IMG/VR virus record: IMGVR_UViG_3300035458_000089
Location: 1 to 31,877 of that record
Length of the DNA stretch: 31,877 nucleotides
Origin: a virus
Direction: 5' to 3' (one strand)
Below are positions 15,773 through 22,510 of the stretch, one piece after another. The notes beneath the pieces are model-generated. The model saw nothing but the letters and a program-made list of their open reading frames with translations, ran no database searches and was not told the origin of the DNA. Position 1 is the first letter of the stretch, and every line of letters begins with the position of its first letter. The position numbers and the translations under genes were made by a program.

Positions 15773-16513
15773 TTATTGTTTATAACGCTTAGCTTCATCT
15801 ACTTGTTTACGGAGTTGATCTTTCCGTTCTTCAGTAAGCACACGTCGATCATAATCTCCAACGCGAGCTAATGGAGTATCACCAGATTGTGGTGCAGCAT
15901 TAGCGGCAGAACGAGGCTTAGCTCTATTCTCTTCAACTTTCTTATCCAAATTCTGGTAATGGTCTGAAAGAATACCACTGTGCTTGATCAATTCATATGC
16001 AGCATATCCCTTATCATATATATCAGTATTTGCTAATATAGTTCTATATAATACAGGTTTTTGTTGCTGTAATCTTTCTAAGTTTTCTTTACTTACAACA
16101 CTTTCAAAATCATTAAACTGATTCTTAAGTCTCATCTCAGCATTGGTAATAGCATTCTGTTGATTATATTCTTCGAACTGTTTCTTAGTGTTTTTAAGTT
16201 CTTGTTTAAGGTTTTTTACATATTTCTTGAGATGTTTCCCTTCAACATAGGTATCATCACCCATATCAAAATCATCATCGTCATTGTCAGCAAGATGAAT
16301 TTTATTATTATTTTGATTTTGCTGTGACATATTCATTTGAACCATACGCTCTAATTCAAGAGATCTTCGTTCAGCAGTTTCAGCTCGTTCTCTTAAAATA
16401 CGCATATTAACTTCTTTTTGATCAGGCATAACATTTTGCTGCGGCTTTTCAGCTACTTGTTCTTGTTCAGTTGGAAACAAATGTTCTGCCGCTGGATTTA
16501 GTTCATCAAACAT
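15773..16513 (-). CDS. Scaffolding protein
   Basis: 246 residues, ATG with AGAGGAG upstream, overlapping the previous gene by 16 bases. The whole protein is charged and helical: a coiled coil at about 36-65 (MRILRERAETAERRSLELER), an acidic patch NDDDDFDMGDD at about 77-87, a second coil HLKKYVKNLKQELKNTKKQF at 94-130, and a basic helical C-terminus (RKDQLRKQVDEAKRYK). Acidic middle, coiled coil and basic coat-binding tail, placed directly before the coat gene, are classic for phage scaffolds that guide shell assembly and are then lost. No protease domain is seen. Confidence 0.8.
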   Translation of the reverse strand: MFDELNPAAEHLFPTEQEQVAEKPQQNVMPDQKEVNMRILRERAETAERRSLELERMVQMNMSQQNQNNNKIHLADNDDDDFDMGDDTYVEGKHLKKYVKNLKQELKNTKKQFEEYNQQNAITNAEMRLKNQFNDFESVVSKENLERLQQQKPVLYRTILANTDIYDKGYAAYELIKHSGILSDHYQNLDKKVEENRAKPRSAANAAPQSGDTPLARVGDYDRRVLTEERKDQLRKQVDEAKRYKQ

Positions 16514-17019
16514 GGAATCTCCTCTTTCTCAATCTTAATAACTGCATCGATCTTTTCACCATTCTCTTTTTTAACCCACTGAAGTAACTCACCGTTCTCC
16601 ATCAAAATAACAAACTTAGCCAATTCAGCAGTTTCTTTATCATTAACATATTTTAATTGGTTTCTCAGTATATGATAATACAATATCGCATCCGGTATAG
16701 ACCATAGAAACTCAAGTCGTCCAGATTCAGTTCTATATTTCCATACTGATTGTTTATAAACAGGGGTTGGACATGATTTTCTTGCCAAAGTTATTATTTT
16801 AGGCTGCCTCAAAACACGATCCGCTACTGTAATAAGAACTACATAAAAATCTTTATTACAATAACCTTCTTGGTGTTTAGTTTTTTCGACGGTGTTATTA
16901 AGGCGCATCATTATATCAGGCTCCATAGCCTGACGATATTCTATAAGATCTGCCTCAAAATCTAATGCTAAACTATCATGTTCATGAATTACCTGACCGG
17001 CTAATTTTTTTTGCTTCAT
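16498..17019 (-). CDS. Conserved pre-scaffold protein of unknown function
   Basis: 173 residues from ATG 17019 (TAGGAAAAGT upstream); an in-frame ATG at 17067 lacks a site. The middle has DFYVVLITVADRVLRQPKII, then LARKSCPTPVYKQSVWKYRT and FLWSIPDAILYYHILRNQ, and the end is charged (VKKENGEKIDAVIKIEKEE). I recall genes with the RQPK...ARKSCPTP and WxIPD pattern upstream of scaffolds in uncultured podoviruses; their role is unassigned. It is the first minus-strand gene after the inserted plus-strand cassette, so a promoter for the head genes probably lies in 17020-17180, where an inverted repeat (17058-17097) is seen. Confidence 0.65.
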   Translation of the reverse strand: MKQKKLAGQVIHEHDSLALDFEADLIEYRQAMEPDIMMRLNNTVEKTKHQEGYCNKDFYVVLITVADRVLRQPKIITLARKSCPTPVYKQSVWKYRTESGRLEFLWSIPDAILYYHILRNQLKYVNDKETAELAKFVILMENGELLQWVKKENGEKIDAVIKIEKEEIPCLMN

Positions 17020-17057
17020 ACTTTTCCTAAAAGTAGTGCGATTTATTGCACCATGTG

Positions 17058-17097
17058 TTTGTTGCACGAATGGTAGTTTAAGACATTATGCAACAAA
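17058..17097. repeat. Inverted repeat in divergent intergenic region
   Basis: Arms TTTGTTGCA (17058-17066) and TGCAACAAA (17089-17097), perfect 9 bp, 22 bases between. A further TTGTTGC occurs near 17130. It lies in the 328-base region between the divergent start at 17019 and the secreted-protein gene at 17348 and may be an operator for head-gene transcription. Confidence 0.5.
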
Positions 17098-17206
17098 AAT
17101 GATAAAAAGCCTTTATTTTTCATAAAAAACAATTGTTGCTTTGTAGCGTAATCATAGTAAAAAAACAAAACTATATCAAAAATTGAGTTTAAAAAACTAT
17201 TTATTC

Positions 17207-17235
17207 TTTACACACTGCATAATATATGTTATTAT
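17207..17235 (+). promoter_or_regulatory. Promoter of the secreted-protein cassette
   Basis: TTTACA (17207-17212), exactly 17 bases, TATTAT (17230-17235). Both boxes match 5 of 6 consensus bases. The leader to the ATG at 17348 is about 105 bases and contains a three-codon reading frame with a perfect ribosome site (17267-17292). Confidence 0.6.
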
Positions 17236-17266
17236 TTTTCCAAGTAGTTACATAACAGAATTATTT

Positions 17267-17292
17267 AGGAGGCGTTTACTATGTTCGAATAA
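17267..17292 (+). promoter_or_regulatory. Perfect ribosome site before a three-codon leader frame
   Basis: AGGAGG (17267-17272), 8 bases, then ATG TTC GAA TAA (17281-17292). This is the best ribosome site of the cassette, yet the frame encodes only Met-Phe-Glu. It stands 55 bases before the real start at 17348, so it may be a regulatory leader or the relic of a lost gene start. Confidence 0.5.
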
Positions 17293-17347
17293 CCACACAT
17301 CTCTTTTCGTATGTCGTTATATATTAATTTCACTAAACAGGATTTAT

Positions 17348-18109
17348 ATGAAAAAAGCACTAATATTATTATCATTTATGTCAGCAACTATGTTTTCTAT
17401 GGAATTAGATCGCGTTAGTTATGCTGATAATAAGAACAAAATGTACATTGAACCATTCTCAGTAAAGGTTCCAGAACGATTAGGATCATTAGATCTTTAT
17501 CATAGTAAAAAAGGTTTCTATGTTCGCCAAGACGATAAGAAACAAGCTATTAAGAAATACTTCACCGATCCTATGTTGCGAGACATAACAAAACCACAGT
17601 TAAAAGCTTTCTTAGCGAACGGATACCTTACTGTCAACCAAATGGAAGATGGTGAGTATTCACTTAAAGCTAAAGGACGTATGGTCGGCGGTGGACCTAT
17701 CTTTGGTACAATTGCTTATTGGGTAACTAAATCATTGTGTTACGGAACAGCAGTTGGTGCTATAGGAGCAACAGTTGTTGCAACAGGTGGGGCCGTTGGT
17801 GGGGCTGTCGGTGGAGGAGCATTTCTTGCTGGAAATGCAGTCATAGGTACCGCCGCAGCAACAACTGCAACAACTGCTATAGCTACAACAACTGGTATTG
17901 TAACAGGTACAGTGGTAACTGGAGCAACCGTAGCAACTGGAGCTGGCCTTGTAGGAGCAACAATTACTGGTGCAGGTTTGGCTGGAACAGCAGCAACGAC
18001 TACTGCCGCAGTTGTTACCAGTGCCGGTGGAATTGGAGCAACAATAGCGGGAGTTGAAGCATTATCGGTAGCAGTTGGAACATTCTTTGGAATGTTACCT
18101 ACTCCATAA
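17348..18109 (+). CDS. Secreted protein with long Gly/Ala/Thr zipper tail (GTIAYW motif)
   Basis: 253 residues from ATG 17348 (AGGA 6 bases upstream); reading further upstream to 17183 needs a non-ATG start and no site. Residues 1-17 (MKKALILLSFMSATMFS) are a signal peptide. Residues 18-115 are charged and soluble (YIEPFSVKVPERLGSLDLYH, YFTDPMLRDITKPQLKAFLA). At about 118-137 comes GTIAYWVTKSLCYGTAVG, then some 115 residues almost only of Gly, Ala, Thr and Val (GATVVATGGAVGGAVGGG...), a glycine-zipper able to insert in or span a membrane. The third gene of the cassette has the same signal/GTIAYW design. No homologue is recognised. Envelope modification, superinfection exclusion or host interaction would fit; I cannot decide. 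Confidence 0.75.
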   Translation: MKKALILLSFMSATMFSMELDRVSYADNKNKMYIEPFSVKVPERLGSLDLYHSKKGFYVRQDDKKQAIKKYFTDPMLRDITKPQLKAFLANGYLTVNQMEDGEYSLKAKGRMVGGGPIFGTIAYWVTKSLCYGTAVGAIGATVVATGGAVGGAVGGGAFLAGNAVIGTAAATTATTAIATTTGIVTGTVVTGATVATGAGLVGATITGAGLAGTAATTTAAVVTSAGGIGATIAGVEALSVAVGTFFGMLPTP

Positions 18110-18122
18110 GGTATAAAATAAA

Positions 18123-18326
18123 ATGAACTATATTTATTATGTCAAACAACAAGTAAAAATGTATACACTAGGCGCTATCGCTATGAGCACAGCCTATACA
18201 ATTACACGTTATTTTGAATGGAGAGAAGTAACTACTTTAACTCCAGCATACATTATATCATTTTCATTAACATATATTTTTCTTGGTGCGCTTTTTAAAC
18301 AATATTTCGATTCATTAAAACAATAA
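18123..18326 (+). CDS. Two-helix small membrane protein
   Basis: 67 residues, ATG with AAGG 11 bases upstream, 13 bases after the preceding stop. Two hydrophobic segments at about 13-29 (MYTLGAIAMSTAYTITR) and 40-60 (LTPAYIISFSLTYIFLGALF), separated by a charged turn FEWREVTT, with a charged end. No family recognised. Size and topology would fit a holin or a membrane partner of the two flanking secreted proteins. Since the phage shows no recognisable endolysin, the holin idea is open. Confidence 0.6.
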   Translation: MNYIYYVKQQVKMYTLGAIAMSTAYTITRYFEWREVTTLTPAYIISFSLTYIFLGALFKQYFDSLKQ

Positions 18327-18344
18327 ATTAATTTAGGGATCTCT

Positions 18345-18710
18345 ATGAAAAAGATTTTATTATTATCATTACTTTCATCATCAGTAGTTGCTATGCAACC
18401 GAAGCGAATAGAAGAAATAAAGTCAGAAGATAAATCATTGAAATATGATCTGGCAAAAAATGAACTTTCTCCGATTGCTCAGACAAATGACAGCGATTTC
18501 TCACGCAATGCTAAAAAATATGCATTCGCTATCGGTACTATCGCTTATTGGTTGAGCAAGACTGTGTGTACTGGATCAGTAGTTGGTTCATGTTTTGAAA
18601 CAATAGTCGCACCAGAACTCTCATCAAGAAAAGCAATTGGATCGTTCGCTTTATTCGCTGCAGAAAAAGCTTTTACTACAACTGTTATTCAAAAGCGTGA
18701 TCACGAATAA
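18345..18710 (+). CDS. Secreted protein sharing the GTIAYW motif
   Basis: 121 residues, ATG with TAGGGA 6 bases upstream. Residues 1-16 (MKKILLLSLLSSSVVA) are a signal peptide with a VVA cleavage site. Residues 17-60 are charged, and at about 64-85 stands IGTIAYWLSKTVCTGSVVG, nearly the same as in the 253-residue protein at 17348-18109, with the single Cys conserved. The long Gly/Ala tail is missing and replaced by CFETIVAPELSSRKAIGSFA and a short basic end. The two are thus paralogues with a common core. Unknown function; last gene of the cassette, followed by a strong terminator. Confidence 0.7.
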   Translation: MKKILLLSLLSSSVVAMQPKRIEEIKSEDKSLKYDLAKNELSPIAQTNDSDFSRNAKKYAFAIGTIAYWLSKTVCTGSVVGSCFETIVAPELSSRKAIGSFALFAAEKAFTTTVIQKRDHE

Positions 18711-18727
18711 ATAAACTATCTATAAAA

Positions 18728-18759
18728 CAATATCCCCCTAATTTTCTAGGGGGATATTG
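18728..18759. terminator. Strong bidirectional terminator hairpin
   Basis: Arms CAATATCCCCCTA (18728-18740) and TAGGGGGATATTG (18747-18759) give a perfect 13-bp stem with a 6-base loop. It lies between the converging plus-strand cassette (ends 18710) and the minus-strand packaging operon (ends 18793). On the minus strand TTTTAT follows at once; on the plus strand there is no T-run. Confidence 0.8.
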
Positions 18760-18792
18760 AAAAGTCTTAAAATAGGAGGAGTTGTGGGGGTT

Positions 18793-19005
18793 CTATTTCT
18801 TCGACTTCTTTTTCTTTACACTACGAGCTTCAGAAAGAGCTATCGCAATTGCTTGTTTAGGATTACGAACGATTGGGCCCTTTTTTGACCCCATGTGTAG
18901 TTCATGTTCCTTAAATTCGTGCATAACTTTTTTTACTTTAGCTTTCATCTTAGGCGTTTCTTTATGCTTTTTGTGTGAAGCTTCACATTTATAACACTTT
19001 TTCAT
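18793..19005 (-). CDS. Small basic protein, DUF6496-like
   Basis: 70 residues, ATG with AAAGG upstream. N-terminal CYKCEASHKKHKE may bind a metal (two Cys, two His). The rest, KVKKVMHEFKEHELHMGSKK, GPIVRNPKQAIAIALSEAR and a lysine tail, fits the DUF6496 pattern seen in phages and bacteria, which is of unknown function. Rich in Lys and His, it may bind nucleic acid. Last gene before the terminator of the packaging operon, 10 bases after the 102-residue basic protein. Confidence 0.75.
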   Translation of the reverse strand: MKKCYKCEASHKKHKETPKMKAKVKKVMHEFKEHELHMGSKKGPIVRNPKQAIAIALSEARSVKKKKSKK

Positions 19006-19015
19006 ACTAAACCTT

Positions 19016-19324
19016 TTATCTTATAACAGCGTGTTCACGTTCTTGTTTTCTCTTTTTTAATGCTGGGTATTTTTTATATACCGCAGCTTTTATTCCAGCT
19101 GGATTTGCAGCAAAATGCGCTCTTGCTAATGCATTTCTAGCTCGTGCCATTGTGTTGATCGGAAAAGAATATTTAGATGCACCACCAGATGCTCCGGCAA
19201 AGTCTTTAACTTTGACAGTTTTATACTTGCCTGCACTTGATGATCCGCGTTTATCACGCATTTTTTCTTCTTCGCCACGTGCTACTTTAACGCCTTTGGC
19301 AACGACAATCTTTTTCTTAGCCAT
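19016..19324 (-). CDS. Small basic phage protein with FPINTxxRARNALAR motif
   Basis: 102 residues, ATG with TAGGAAA upstream. Basic N-terminus, then KYSFPINTMARARNALARAH and FAANPAGIKAAVYKKYPALK, the pattern of a small domain (DUF6582-like) found repeatedly in phage head or prohead-protease regions. The fold is probably a short helical DNA- or protein-binding unit. Its neighbours are also small, charged proteins downstream of the portal. A role in head assembly is suggested by context only. Confidence 0.7.
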   Translation of the reverse strand: MAKKKIVVAKGVKVARGEEEKMRDKRGSSSAGKYKTVKVKDFAGASGGASKYSFPINTMARARNALARAHFAANPAGIKAAVYKKYPALKKRKQEREHAVIR

Positions 19325-19380
19325 AATATTTCCTAAAAAAGGGGAAACCGTGACATAATGTCACAACTTCCCCAATTAAA

Positions 19381-19530
19381 TTACTGTGCTGTTGAAGAAT
19401 CGCGGAACCATTCCTTAACTCTCTTTGCAGATGGTTTCTTTTGATTATCTTGCTGTTTATCTTTTGGAGTTTTAAGAATTTTATATACTATCTTCATGCA
19501 TTTTTCATTGGGACGAGGAGCTTGAGCCAT
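19381..19530 (-). CDS. 49-residue basic protein
   Basis: ATG 19530 with GGAGAG about 6 bases upstream, stop TAA at 19381. I translated it by hand: it starts MAQAPRPNEKCMKIVYKILK and ends VKEWFRDSSTAQ. It is highly charged (many Lys) with no known motif. Size, ribosome site and perfect fit between its neighbours support a real gene in the chain of small basic proteins after the portal. Confidence 0.6.
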   Translation of the reverse strand: MAQAPRPNEKCMKIVYKILKTPKDKQQDNQKKPSAKRVKEWFRDSSTAQ

Positions 19531-19575
19531 GTTTACTCTCCATCAAATATTTGATAGTAATGTACTCAATTATCT

Positions 19576-19965
19576 CTAATATTTTCCAGGCTTTTCTTCA
19601 CGTTTAAGATCTGCATAATCTTCATGCATTTGTTTTTGTGCGCCATAGAATAAATCATCCACATAGCCCATGTCATAGCGAGGTGCTCTAGCCCAGTACT
19701 CATCGATCACTTGACGAGGAAGAAGTGCAGGAGCTGAGAAATCTTCTCTGATCATAGCTCCGTCACGTGCCATCATTCTGCGGCTTTCTTTGTAACCGGA
19801 ATATGCTTCACGTCTTTCAAGTCCACTTACTGTATTTGGAACTGGATCACTGTTATCATAACGGCGTTTCATTTCTTCAGCGCGACTTCCATGTCCCATC
19901 TCATCATGCATACGACGTGCAACAACCATACCGTCTTTCTTGGAATGGTGATGTCTTTTTGCCAT
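19576..19965 (-). CDS. Charged hypothetical protein after the portal
   Basis: 129 residues from ATG 19965, chosen for AAAGGAG upstream; an in-frame start at 20001 has no site. The N-terminus MAKRHHHSKKDGMVVARRMH is very basic and histidine-rich; the middle (GSRAEEMKRRYDNSDPVPNT) and the end (YDMGYVDDLFYGAQKQMHED and YADLKREEKPG) are charged and likely helical. No named family, no catalytic pattern. It follows the portal by 47 bases. A head-assembly or DNA-binding accessory is likely from context. Confidence 0.65.
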   Translation of the reverse strand: MAKRHHHSKKDGMVVARRMHDEMGHGSRAEEMKRRYDNSDPVPNTVSGLERREAYSGYKESRRMMARDGAMIREDFSAPALLPRQVIDEYWARAPRYDMGYVDDLFYGAQKQMHEDYADLKREEKPGKY

Positions 19966-20012
19966 AGTGGCTCCTTTGTTAGAAACTGCGATTTCTCGCA
20001 AGGTGTCACCCT

Positions 20013-22058
20013 CTATCTAGTCAATTCAGAACCATTCTGAAAAGGCTGAGGATTACTTATATCGTTTTCTTTTGTTGACTCATACTGCTTAAGCATCTTT
20101 TGTAATGATATTATTTTTTCCAGATGAGTAATATCAATAGTCTCTATTTCTTTCATCGCTTTTGCAAAGTTTAGTAGAGCCATTTGATCATCTTTTACTG
20201 CAGCCGCACGACGCTCGTCTGCAAGCGCTCTGTTCTCATCTATACGACTGAATCTTTCTGCTCCAAGTCCTTGGTCCGCCATTGTACGTGCTTGAGCTAA
20301 TTGTGTACGAGCTTGGGATTCTTGCATAGTAGATTGCATTTGCATCTGTTGCACTTGTTGCGCCTGCTGTTGCTGTTGCTCCATTTGCTGAATAATCTTA
20401 TCTTTGTTTTGTATAGTTGCCGCTTCAATCAGGCTTGAATCAGGAATAGGAACGCCTAATTGTTTAAGTTGTATAAGCTGAGCAAACTGCATCTGCTTTT
20501 GGGATTCAGTATTATATCCAAGCTCAACCATGCAATGGTATTTACCAAATGATTTGTTATAAAACAATGGTGCAGGTTCTTCTCCTTCGAGAAGGTTCTT
20601 GATCTTACCCGGTGTATAGTTATTTTGAATAACTTTCATCACCAACTCACCGAGTAAGTTTTGTGAGTAATCAAGTCTATCAAATAACGGTTGTAAGGTT
20701 GTTAAACCAGCTCCTTGACGAAGAGCAGACAATATGCCCGCTTTATCATCAAGTGCAGAACCCATAAGTTCTTCATTAATGCCAGATACTAAGTTCATCT
20801 CTTTCGAGAATGTATCCTGTAACTGAAAGAAATATTGAGGAATTGCTGGTGGTGATATCTGTTGGATATCAGTCATTGCAGCTTCTTCCTTTAATGGAAT
20901 TATACGTCCTTGTCCTGTCTGGAATAAATGTTTAACATCAACAGGTGCATTTTCCTTAAATATCCACCCACTATTAACCACCGATTCCGCGGCATCAGCT
21001 GACAGAATTACCCGGCGGTTAAATAGTATTTGGGGGTCACGCAGGGAACGGCAAATACCCTGTATGCGACTATAGTAATAAGGCATCATTGGATTGTAAT
21101 ATCCAAGAACTGGCACAAAAGGATAAACATCAATGTTCAAACTATTTGGGCCGTCATAGAACACCTTATCTTGAATCATTATTGCCATGCGAACAGTTGG
21201 GATGTCTTGTTCAACAAGCGTAACTTGTGGATAGTGAGATAGAAATGTTTTAATATCAAGTGAATCTTGATTAGTTACCTCAAAAGTCTCACCAGTCATC
21301 TTATCGACTAATAATTTTTGTTTTCTGTAATCACGATAATAATACTCATCATATGAAACTCTATTTTGCTGAGTTTGGCCAAAGCTTTCAGGCATATATT
21401 GGAACCGACCGTCTCTTCCCGTGCCTGTTGGGTTGCCTGGAAGAGCCATTATTTCTTCATAACGATCCGGCATTAAAGCAGCCGCAGCGCTGTGCGATAA
21501 ATAAGATCTTCTCCAAACAAAAGAACAATCAGAGAGATCTGGTTTACGGAAGTACGGATCAATGAAGAAACTATTATAAGCACAATTATCAACCTTTAAA
21601 TCACCTGATACTGGATCATTACGGAAATCCATATACACATGAAGTAAATTCATACCAGCAATACAACCACCTTGATGGAATGCTTCTGATATAGTTTCAT
21701 AAACGCCTTCACGCTTATAAATATTAAGAACGATTTTGGTTAATTGATCGGCGGTATGTTGATCTCCATTTTCCAATGGAACCATGACGGTAGATTTTCT
21801 GTTGCGACGTTGATAACCAGAAACCATATTACATAAAGGACGAACACGATTAAAATACCATGATCCCCTATTATTATTGGGTAATGATTGGTTTAGTTCC
21901 GCCATTAAAGATGTATCACCCGCTTCAAGACGGGTATCAAGTGTAGCTTCGGTCCAATAGATCTGCCAGATTGATTGATTAGCAGTATAATCGGCATCTA
22001 TTTTCTTTTTTATAGCACCGTAATTATCGGATATCGATTCGGGTTGCCGCATTAACAT
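20013..22058 (-). CDS. Portal protein, P22-like
   Basis: 681 residues (P22 gp1 has 725). ATG at 22058 with GAGGAA upstream. Family-like segments: NRGSWYFNRVRPLCNMVSGY and QRRNRKSTVMVPLENGD at about 63-100, HQGGCIAGMNLLHVYMDF at 131-148, YNSFFIDPYFRKPDLSDCSF, then PFVPVLGYYNPMMPYYYSRI and GICRSLRDPQILFNRRVILS. The C-terminus (about 560-640) has a glutamine-rich helical barrel (QQMEQQQQQAQQVQQMQMQ). The dodecameric portal sits at one capsid vertex, drives head assembly with scaffold, and is the channel through which the terminase pumps DNA. It lies downstream of the large terminase with two small genes between. Confidence 0.85.
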   Translation of the reverse strand: MLMRQPESISDNYGAIKKKIDADYTANQSIWQIYWTEATLDTRLEAGDTSLMAELNQSLPNNNRGSWYFNRVRPLCNMVSGYQRRNRKSTVMVPLENGDQHTADQLTKIVLNIYKREGVYETISEAFHQGGCIAGMNLLHVYMDFRNDPVSGDLKVDNCAYNSFFIDPYFRKPDLSDCSFVWRRSYLSHSAAAALMPDRYEEIMALPGNPTGTGRDGRFQYMPESFGQTQQNRVSYDEYYYRDYRKQKLLVDKMTGETFEVTNQDSLDIKTFLSHYPQVTLVEQDIPTVRMAIMIQDKVFYDGPNSLNIDVYPFVPVLGYYNPMMPYYYSRIQGICRSLRDPQILFNRRVILSADAAESVVNSGWIFKENAPVDVKHLFQTGQGRIIPLKEEAAMTDIQQISPPAIPQYFFQLQDTFSKEMNLVSGINEELMGSALDDKAGILSALRQGAGLTTLQPLFDRLDYSQNLLGELVMKVIQNNYTPGKIKNLLEGEEPAPLFYNKSFGKYHCMVELGYNTESQKQMQFAQLIQLKQLGVPIPDSSLIEAATIQNKDKIIQQMEQQQQQAQQVQQMQMQSTMQESQARTQLAQARTMADQGLGAERFSRIDENRALADERRAAAVKDDQMALLNFAKAMKEIETIDITHLEKIISLQKMLKQYESTKENDISNPQPFQNGSELTR

Positions 22059-22073
22059 ATTTAATTCCTCTCT

Positions 22074-22433
22074 CTAACATTGATCAGATAGAAAAAAAGC
22101 ATCCATCATACTCTTAAAACTACTATAACTGAAAGTATCGTTGCAAGCATTAAATTCTATTTCACACTCGTTAGTTTTTCTATTTAACTGTAAAGTAAAA
22201 GAACAGTCACGATTGTAAGCTAAAAACTTTACACCAATATGAGATCTAACTTCTCTAAAAGTATAAGCAACATACTTTGCTGAAACAGAAGCACAAATGA
22301 GTATCATTTGAATATGTGCATCGTCATCCATATGAAAATGTGCAGGTAAATTATGATACACATACTTTTCATGTTGTTTAGCTCTAAGGCTAGTCATTGT
22401 AAGAAAAAATAGAAAGATTAATTTTTTGCTCAT
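22074..22433 (-). CDS. Small secreted protein between terminase and portal
   Basis: 119 residues; ATG 22433 overlaps the preceding stop as TAATG. Residues 1-18 (MSKKLIFLFFLTMTSLRA) are a signal peptide with a plausible LRA cleavage site. The mature part (YVYHNLPAHFHMDDDAHIQM, ILICASVSAKYVAYTFREVR, FTLQLNRKTNECEIEFNACN) is mixed alpha/beta with several cysteines (about 47, 77, 89, 97, 119), which could form disulphides in the periplasm. No family recognised. A secreted protein in the packaging operon is odd; it may act on the host envelope. The two secreted proteins at 17.3-18.7 kb have similar signal peptides. Confidence 0.65.
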   Translation of the reverse strand: MSKKLIFLFFLTMTSLRAKQHEKYVYHNLPAHFHMDDDAHIQMILICASVSAKYVAYTFREVRSHIGVKFLAYNRDCSFTLQLNRKTNECEIEFNACNDTFSYSSFKSMMDAFFLSDQC

Positions 22434-22507
22434 TACATACCTACTAATATTAAAAGTATCGTTACAGCCGTGATTAACGCTATAAAATAAAAATCATATA
22501 AATTCAT
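22433..22507 (-). CDS. 24-residue membrane peptide
   Basis: ATG 22507, three bases after the large terminase stop; its own stop overlaps the next ATG (TAATG). Residues 2-22 (NLYDFYFIALITAVTILLIL) form a single transmembrane helix. The tight coupling on both sides argues that it is translated. It may be a holin-like or anchor peptide for the secreted protein after it. The ribosome site is weak (AGG 13 bases upstream), so reinitiation from the terminase is likely. Confidence 0.5.
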   Translation of the reverse strand: MNLYDFYFIALITAVTILLILVGM

Positions 22508-22510
22508 AAC

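Noticed and set aside
17183-17347. Longer N-terminus for the first secreted protein
   Set aside because: It needs a TTG start without a ribosome site and would bury the signal peptide; the promoter also lies inside this stretch.
17737-18057. Plus-strand frame rich in Cys, Trp, Ser and Arg inside the secreted protein gene
   Set aside because: Frame-shifted reading of the Gly/Ala/Thr codon repeats; no start signal and odd composition.
18782-18994. Plus-strand frame after the terminator with AGGAGGAG upstream
   Set aside because: It is antisense to the DUF6496-like gene and the purine run is a chance match; the terminator just before it would stop transcription.
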